Part shown: in pieces, positions 58,102 through 64,000 of the stretch
How positions within the stretch are numbered: position 1 is the stretch's first letter
Layout: each line of letters begins with the position of its first letter
Assembly (NCBI RefSeq): GCF_921293095.1
Contig: NC_060254.1
Span: 109,392,917 to 109,456,916 of the forward strand
DNA: 64,000 nucleotides
Direction: 5' to 3'
DNA from: Ischnura elegans
Taxonomy: Eukaryota; Arthropoda; Insecta; Odonata; Coenagrionidae
Program-made: the position numbers and the translations under genes
Notes under the pieces: model-generated
Database searches by the model: none
Told to the model about the DNA's origin: nothing
The model's input: the letters and a program-made list of their open reading frames with translations, nothing else

Positions 58102-60604
58102 ATTAGTTTGATAAATAAAAATTCATTTTATTAAATGCCCACAGATCTCATCCCTACCCTTTCCATTTCGAGCTAACCTCAACAAATTTTTTTACATAAT
58201 TTAATGGATAGAGAGTAATCTTAAATCAATGAGTACCTATGCAACAAGATCTCCAAGGCCAGAGCCCACCAAGGCTCATAGATGTAAGGGTGCTCTCATC
58301 ATACAGCGAATAACCCATACGTGACAACAGCCTGGAATAAACACTGAGGGCAAAACAAGATAAGATGATTGTCTTAAAAATTATCTTCACTGGATGTACA
58401 AGCTTTGTAAAATAACTTTGGATGTAAGTAAATCTTGTCAAAACTGTTTCAAGCCATGATTAGATGATGGATTTGCCAGTTCAAGTTAATGCCAGTAAGA
58501 ATGCAAGAACAATTCCTCAATATTAGAATATCATGTTTGTGGACATATATTCAGAGTTTGAGGTAGTAACATTTTTCATTCATTCTTATGGAATATCTTA
58601 ATGGGCAAATGCATCAATCAAACGCCGGTTTAGACAAATAATTTGGCTCAATAGTGTAAGCAAAATCAACTAAAACACTATACACCTTCAGAGATTAACA
58701 GAATTTAGGAGAGATAGACTTTGTCTTAATGATAACCTTCAAAATTTTCTGATAAGGTTGCCAAAAAATGGGCCTTATGCCTGACTTCTGGTAAATTTTC
58801 TAAAATATGAGGAAAACATATACGTAGTGGTGTACCTGCAAGTCAACACTTTTGACCTCGCAACCACAATGATCTCATAACACCATTAAAAATCATTTTG
58901 CTTTTATTGGCATCTCAATAACATATGCAGTAAGTATACTGATTTAGCCATACATACTTCCAACATGAGGCAGCTCTCAACTTTTCATATTACAGATTGA
59001 CACACTCACAGAATCCACTGATTTCACTTAAAATAGCACAAATGTTGGCAACATAAAATACTTATTGTGTAAAAATTAAATGTTGCCTGGATATGAAAAG
59101 AAAATGGGTATCATAAAATTTTCATAAATAAAATTTTTACAAAATAAAAGAATGCCAACATATCATTGTAGAGCAGGGAAAGTTAATATAAGAGTATAAG
59201 ATGCTTTCCACCAGCAAATTAACATAGAGTTAATTATGTGTACGCTCTGGAAGTCCATATGTAGTTCAATGCATTCCAAAGTCATTTTCAATGGAGTCTA
59301 AAGCTTCCATGATTTACAATAAGGCTCAAGGTTAAAACCAATTACATAAAATTTTCATTCTTTTAACCTTGCATAGTCCATGATACCACCTTTTACCATA
59401 TAATTTACTCTGAAACTCGGTAATCAAAGAAATTATTGTGATGGCCAGCAGGCAGATAAATAAAATCAGATGTAATATACAAGGGAGGTAAGGGGGTTTT
59501 ACAACAGCACCTTTTAGTTCAATGGAATTAACCACACCAATGTCCATTAAAAGTGAGACTAGGGGAATTATATGATCAACACCACAAGTGAGTGCTCTCT
59601 TCAGAGATGGCAGCATGAATGTATTCAAGTTGGTTCGAATGAGGTGGAGGACTTGCACGTTGCTAACCATTTAGAGACATAAAATCCTCAACCTCATACC
59701 TTCCGCAAGTATTCACACACACTCTCTCACGACTATGCTGAGGCTTCTAAGGCCACACATTGATAATTTACACAGCATCATCCTCACATTAATGCATACC
59801 AGGATGTTAACTTTAAACCTTCACCGATTACACACCAGCAATTTTGCAGGGTTATGAGAAGGCTTTTGGACCATCAAAGAAGAATTCAATAGTAAATGTC
59901 AACAAGAGTTATAGTAACTTCAAGGCAAATTCTCTAGCAGAAAAACATAATTAGCCAGCAGGTAGACAACATGCTCAATGACAATCAAGAAAAATTATGA
60001 ACAGGCAAAATGCAAGACTAGTAAAAAGAGCCATTAAAAAAAGTCATTTATCCCCCATCCTCCCTCCTTGATCCCACCTCGTTCAGTCAGGCCTAACTGA
60101 AAAAAGAAGCTCTTTTTAAGTTGCAATGAGCCAATATCCAACACTTGCCACAAACTGGCCGCACAGTTACATCAATCATTTAAACACATGCGCACGCACA
60201 CAATCATACACTCACAAGCGCAATAGCACACGATATCTTCATCATCACTTTCTACCATTGGCCCACACAAGGGCGTAAGTTTACAATCCTGGTACTAAAA
60301 AAACTTGATGCCTTAATGCATCACTTGCATACGTACAACTCCCAGTGGGATCATCCCGTGGAATAGGCTGCTGCATGTCGAGAACATTCTAAAGGAGGCA
60401 CTTCACAACACTGAGAAGAGCTATGCCCAGGGAGGATTATCCACTCATTCCTAGTTGTCACAGATGAGAGGCTTCCCCATTCTCTTTCAATTCCTTTCGC
60501 CATCAAGTCATCCGAAATCTATCAGAGAATGACTCCCTGAGGCCCAGCACTCGGGAATGTGTTAAGGAAACTCTTTGAAAGCACTTTGTACAGCTGCGAT
60601 TCCC
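58102..60604. other. probable CLASP 3'UTR and flank
   Basis: No exon seen. AATAAA on the minus strand occurs at 58903-58908, which would give a 3'UTR of about 1.7 kb for CLASP. This is a guess from the hexamer alone. Confidence 0.35.
58903..58908 (-). promoter_or_regulatory. candidate polyadenylation signal of CLASP
   Basis: First AATAAA met on the minus strand downstream of the CLASP stop at 60605. Confidence 0.3.
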
Positions 60605-60880
60605 TTATGTCGGAGTGTGCTTGGGCGAAGAGGCACTCGAGGACTCCGAACCGGTCCCTGCGCCATCTCCACTGCCGCTCCTTGTGCCCCTCGAGTGGCC
60701 GTGAGAGCCTCCCTGGCCTTGCTGCTGTGCCTTCCGAATGTACAGGTGCAACAGCTTCATCTTTGACCCATTGAGGGCAGTCAGGTGGGGCGCCAGCACC
60801 TCCTCACCAACTGCCACATGAATTGCCACCATGCAGAACACTGCTGACTTCCTGACGCTGCTCTCCTCATTGTCGTACGC
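60605..60880 (-). CDS. CLASP: CLASP, last coding exon
   Basis: Acceptor ccatttgaag, phase 0. It encodes AYDNEESSVRKSAVFCMVAI, the signature LNGSKMKLLHLYIRKAQ, and the Gly/Ser/His-rich tail to TAA (60605-60607). Overlapping plus-strand frames are shadows. Confidence 0.9.
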   Translation of the reverse strand, partial: AYDNEESSVRKSAVFCMVAIHVAVGEEVLAPHLTALNGSKMKLLHLYIRKAQQQGQGGSHGHSRGTRSGSGDGAGTGSESSSASSPKHTPT

Positions 60881-63818
60881 CTTCAAATGGTTCAAAATAT
60901 CACATTCTCATAAATATAATTATCATACATCACTATCATAACATGACTATAGGTTTGCAGTAAATGTTAATGTGGAAACTTGAAAATGATGGAACCAAAC
61001 CAAGCTAACATACAAATAGACTGTGAGACAATGTAGACAAAGCAGCATGGATCATCGGTGCATATCGAGGGAAAGCCCAAACAAATAATCAAAGCAATCA
61101 GGCCTTGCAAAAAGTCCACCTGCAATATTTTTCAAATAAATTTTTAATTTGCTTTCTGAATCACACTTTCTATCTTTTGCACTCATTCTTTGGAAAAATT
61201 AGTGGATTCAACGTGGGCAAGTATAGTAAAGCGAAAAGAGAGGATCGTATGAAGGTAAAGCAGGGGATGATAATCCAATGAATGGCTGATAGAAAAGAGG
61301 ATAATAGGATCATTCACCCCGGTACAAAACTGTGATTCATTGCAAGAGTTTGATAGATTGAAATGAAAGATACTCTTTAACGAAAAACACCCTCTCCAAT
61401 CAGCCATTCACTGGTAAGCATAAAGTAAGAGAATTCATAAGTCATCACCCCCTCATCATGAGTTGGCGATGTCATTAGATATCTGGCTCATTTACTCGTT
61501 CGCATTCGTTGAGAGAAGGAATCACTCACAAGAATGTAAACAACAATGAACCACACCCCTGAATAAGACCGAGAAGCAGCGGAGAAGTGGCAATCAGCTT
61601 GGCATGAATCCGTGACATCATCAACTTATCAGCAAAAGATTTAAGGCTGTCAATTTTCCATCACATATATCTCATGAAGTATGTGACAAATAGAAGAAGA
61701 GAAAAATCTCTTTATTTTTCAAACTATAACAATATAAGATTACATAAAATAGGTGAATGGACCCATTGAGGCTCCGCTACATGATCTAAGGCAAATATAT
61801 ATGTCTACATAATACAGGGCAACCGATGAGGTACTCACTTTGACAAGTCCCGGCATTATTTGAGGGAGAAGAGGCTCTATCACGATACGTCCTCTCTGCT
61901 CCACAAGCCTGGTCAACATCTTGATGGCAGCTTGATTGACAGGAAAATCTTCAGTTTTAATCAATAGGTTGAGAACTAATACCACAGCATCTGCAGGCAT
62001 GACAGCAGCCATTGTGCCAGCACAAGACTCAGCTGCGCGCACCACCTGCAATTGAAACATGGAATAATATATTGCATCAATATGAACACTCCCAGTCTTG
62101 GCAGAACCATGCAGACCTAAAGAATTGGACAATAACAACACTCCCAAATATATGGCATAATTCAGCCTCACACTTCGAGCATGGGACAACGACCTCTTTC
62201 CATTACTCCATCTTCAAATACTCCCACCCCAATTTTTAAATTTCATTTTTGGAAGAAAAATGTTCAGGTTGATCAAATGGTCACTAATATAATTTGCACT
62301 TGAATATAGTCCAGGGATGCTGACTTACAAAAAATATTGGGGGGGGAGGGTCAAACTGGGGATCTTGCCCCGCGAAATTTTATGAGTAGTGAGTTTTAAG
62401 TTTTTCGAGCATTGTAGAAGAGTCATATGATCAACATTAGAACCCTATTAACTCGAGTCTCGATATCTGGACACTTCGGGGAAAATCAAAAAGCCTGACA
62501 AATGTTTTCCTCACACCCATAACAAATATTTTAGGGGGCTTGGGCCCCTCAGGCCCCATGGAGTCAGTTCCACTGGTATAATCCCACAGAGAGTTTTTCC
62601 AGAGATTTCGGTCAAAAAAGTTGTACTAAAACTATAGTGGGAGATATATTATAATTTTTTGAAAATTGACTTAAAACAGTAAATTTGCAGGTTTCATGAC
62701 AAGGTGCAAAGCTAATTACACCAAAAGGCACCTAAGAAAGATTTGATCAAACAAAAACAATTGAAAAAACTCACATCTTTATCAGCATCCTTGTGAGCAA
62801 ACAGCACCTTAGTAATGAGTAGCTCAACGTACTGTGCAAATGCTGCCGCAAAAGAACGTTTGCTCAACATTTCGCTAAGAGCTCCTAATGCCAAGGCACG
62901 AACAGCACCTTCTCCACCCATTTGCTCCAGCAGTAGCCTCAGGATAGGTCTGAAATCATTAGAAGGCAAATGAAACACATTTTCAGCAAAGAGTGAAATA
63001 AAAAAGAAAGGTCATTGCTCAAAGCAGATTATACGAGCATGAGAACCTTTAAGCATATTAAATTTCAGAAGATTACAAGCATACAGCCAAATTATGAGCT
63101 TTACTTCATACAACACACAAATTTTTGAAAATGCATCTTTAATGAATATTATTTCCAGTTATCAACAAAACATGAAATGTTTGAAGGTTCTTTTCAGTTC
63201 TCATCCAACTAACTACTCATGTAAATATATGGCATTAAAGTTTATAACCGTGATAACAATTTTATTAATAAGAATCTTTTAGATTACAGGATGAATTCTT
63301 AAGAATCTATTAGATTATTGCATAATTCATTGCCCACAGAAAATATTCATTTAAACCTAAAACTCTGAGGAATGTGTGTATAAGGATTTTAACATAAAAA
63401 ATAAGCTTGACCCCACAACAAAATAGAAAAAATCACGATGAAAATATAAATGAACATTGTAACGGATTAAATGACAGCAGTTTCAACATTGCTCACAGAA
63501 GAATGAACAATGGGAAACATGGGCATTCTGTTTAATTGAGGATTTTTGAAAAGTTGGCATACGTGAATCAAATGGATGAGGTCACTCACTTAAAATGATC
63601 CATTACAGCCAATGTACTCCCATCGCGTATTATACGAATAAGTTGTGTGAGTGCAGCTTTTTTGTCAGCGTCACTCCTCGCGTTTGCTTTAACACCATCA
63701 ACGTCCTTTGGACCATCCACCTCCATCACGCCATCCGTTCCATTGCCAGTCCAAGACAGAGTTTCTATTACCCTTCGTAAACTCTCTGAGTCATCCAAAC
63801 CAACTTGCAGGTGACTCC
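60605..63818 (-). CDS. CLASP: CLASP (CLIP-associating protein, orbit/MAST family), last four exons
   Basis: CLASPs bind microtubule plus ends and stabilise them at the cell cortex, kinetochores and spindle. The exons 63818-63590, 62949-62775, 62045-61839 and 60880-60605 (minus) join to 294 codons plus TAA with matching phases. The product is the C-terminal TOG-like/CLASP-C helical-repeat domain, the part that contacts CLIP-170, CENP-E and cortical adaptors in known CLASPs: AALTQLIRIIRDG, HFKPILRLLLEQMG, AVRALALGALSEML, AHKDADKDVVRAAE, NQAAIKMLTRLVE, LPQIMPGLVKAYDNEESSVR and ALNGSKMKLLHLYIRKAQQQ. A Gly/Ser-rich tail of about 35 residues ends in SPKHTPT. The N-terminal TOG domains lie beyond the right edge. 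Convergent with the LolA-like gene. Confidence 0.9.
61839..62045 (-). CDS. CLASP: CLASP, penultimate exon
   Basis: Acceptor gtttcaattgcag, donor AAA|GTGAGT; phase 0 both sides, 69 codons. It encodes VVRAAESCAGTMAAVMPADA, NLLIKTEDFPVNQAAIKMLT and PLLPQIMPGLVK (helical repeats). Confidence 0.9.
62046..62774. other. CLASP intron with a GC-rich repeat
   Basis: From about 62310 to 62580 it holds an interspersed repeat with G runs and aggccccatggagtcagtt, resembling non-coding arthropod repeats. No coding content. Confidence 0.5.
62775..62949 (-). CDS. CLASP: CLASP, exon before penultimate
   Basis: Acceptor ctaatgatttcag, donor GAT|GTGAGT; enters in phase 2, leaves in phase 0. It encodes PILRLLLEQMGGEGAVRALA, LSEMLSKRSFAAAFAQYVEL and KVLFAHKDADKD. 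Confidence 0.9.
63590..63818 (-). CDS. CLASP: CLASP, first exon in the window
   Basis: Acceptor gaacttttcttttag, donor TTTAA|GTGAGT; phase 1 in, phase 2 out. It encodes SHLQVGLDDSESLRRVIETL, an acidic linker (VMEVDGPKDVDG) and KKAALTQLIRIIRDGSTLAV then MDHFK. Upstream exons lie beyond 64000. Confidence 0.88.
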
Positions 63819-64000
63819 CTAAAAGAAAAGTTCTCCAATCAATAAATTTCCTTAGTCAAGCGTGATTAACACGTGTTGAAACCATTCCATCATGAGGGAA
63901 AGGTCCTTTTCTGAGACAAATTAGAACTTTATTTAAGATACAAAATGTTTTGTTGTTTCTACCTGAGAATTAGGTGAAGACATTAAAATATATAGTGTCT
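63819..64000. other. CLASP intron reaching the window edge
   Basis: Intron sequence upstream of the acceptor; no exon seen before the edge. Confidence 0.6.

Noticed and set aside
1..64000. CRISPR arrays, operons, prokaryotic phage or plasmid features
   Set aside because: The sequence is clearly eukaryotic (spliced genes, polymerase III tRNA, LINEs and SINEs) and has no regularly spaced identical repeats.

Overview
This is eukaryotic nuclear DNA, most likely from an arthropod. The grounds are AT-rich, intron-dominated sequence with GT-AG splicing, a nuclear tRNA-Thr, an orbit/MAST-type CLASP gene, and many degraded LINEs, SINEs and MITEs of arthropod type. I cannot name the species. Most short open frames are chance; the real coding sequence is in short exons whose splice phases join.

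Layout. (1) 1-15.8 kb: no convincing protein exon. It holds a tRNA-Thr gene (minus strand), a piggyBac-type MITE, two copies of a ~0.66 kb TA-flanked repeat family and LINE fragments. It may be the upstream region or a long first intron of gene 1. (2) 15.87-53.4 kb, plus strand: twelve exons of one gene. They join into 845 codons plus a stop with every phase compatible. The product looks like a large LolA-like type I membrane protein: two tandem LolA-like modules, a cysteine-containing membrane-proximal region, one C-terminal transmembrane helix and a 12-residue tail. The 5' end with the signal peptide was not found. Its introns are full of nested transposons. (3) 53.4-60.6 kb: convergent intergenic region and probable 3'UTRs, with an RTE-neighbouring direct repeat and a decayed Tigger/pogo element with visible terminal inverted repeats. 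(4) 60.6-63.8 kb, minus strand: the last four coding exons of a CLASP gene (microtubule plus-end protein), 294 codons plus stop; its 5' part lies beyond the right edge.

The two genes point tail to tail and have no evident functional link. I found no convincing new biological system. The items most worth checking are the LolA-like gene itself (two modules, glycine and acidic expansions, one duplicated and decayed exon), a Helitron helicase fragment with a textbook 3' terminus, and several nested mobile elements whose target duplications can be read directly.
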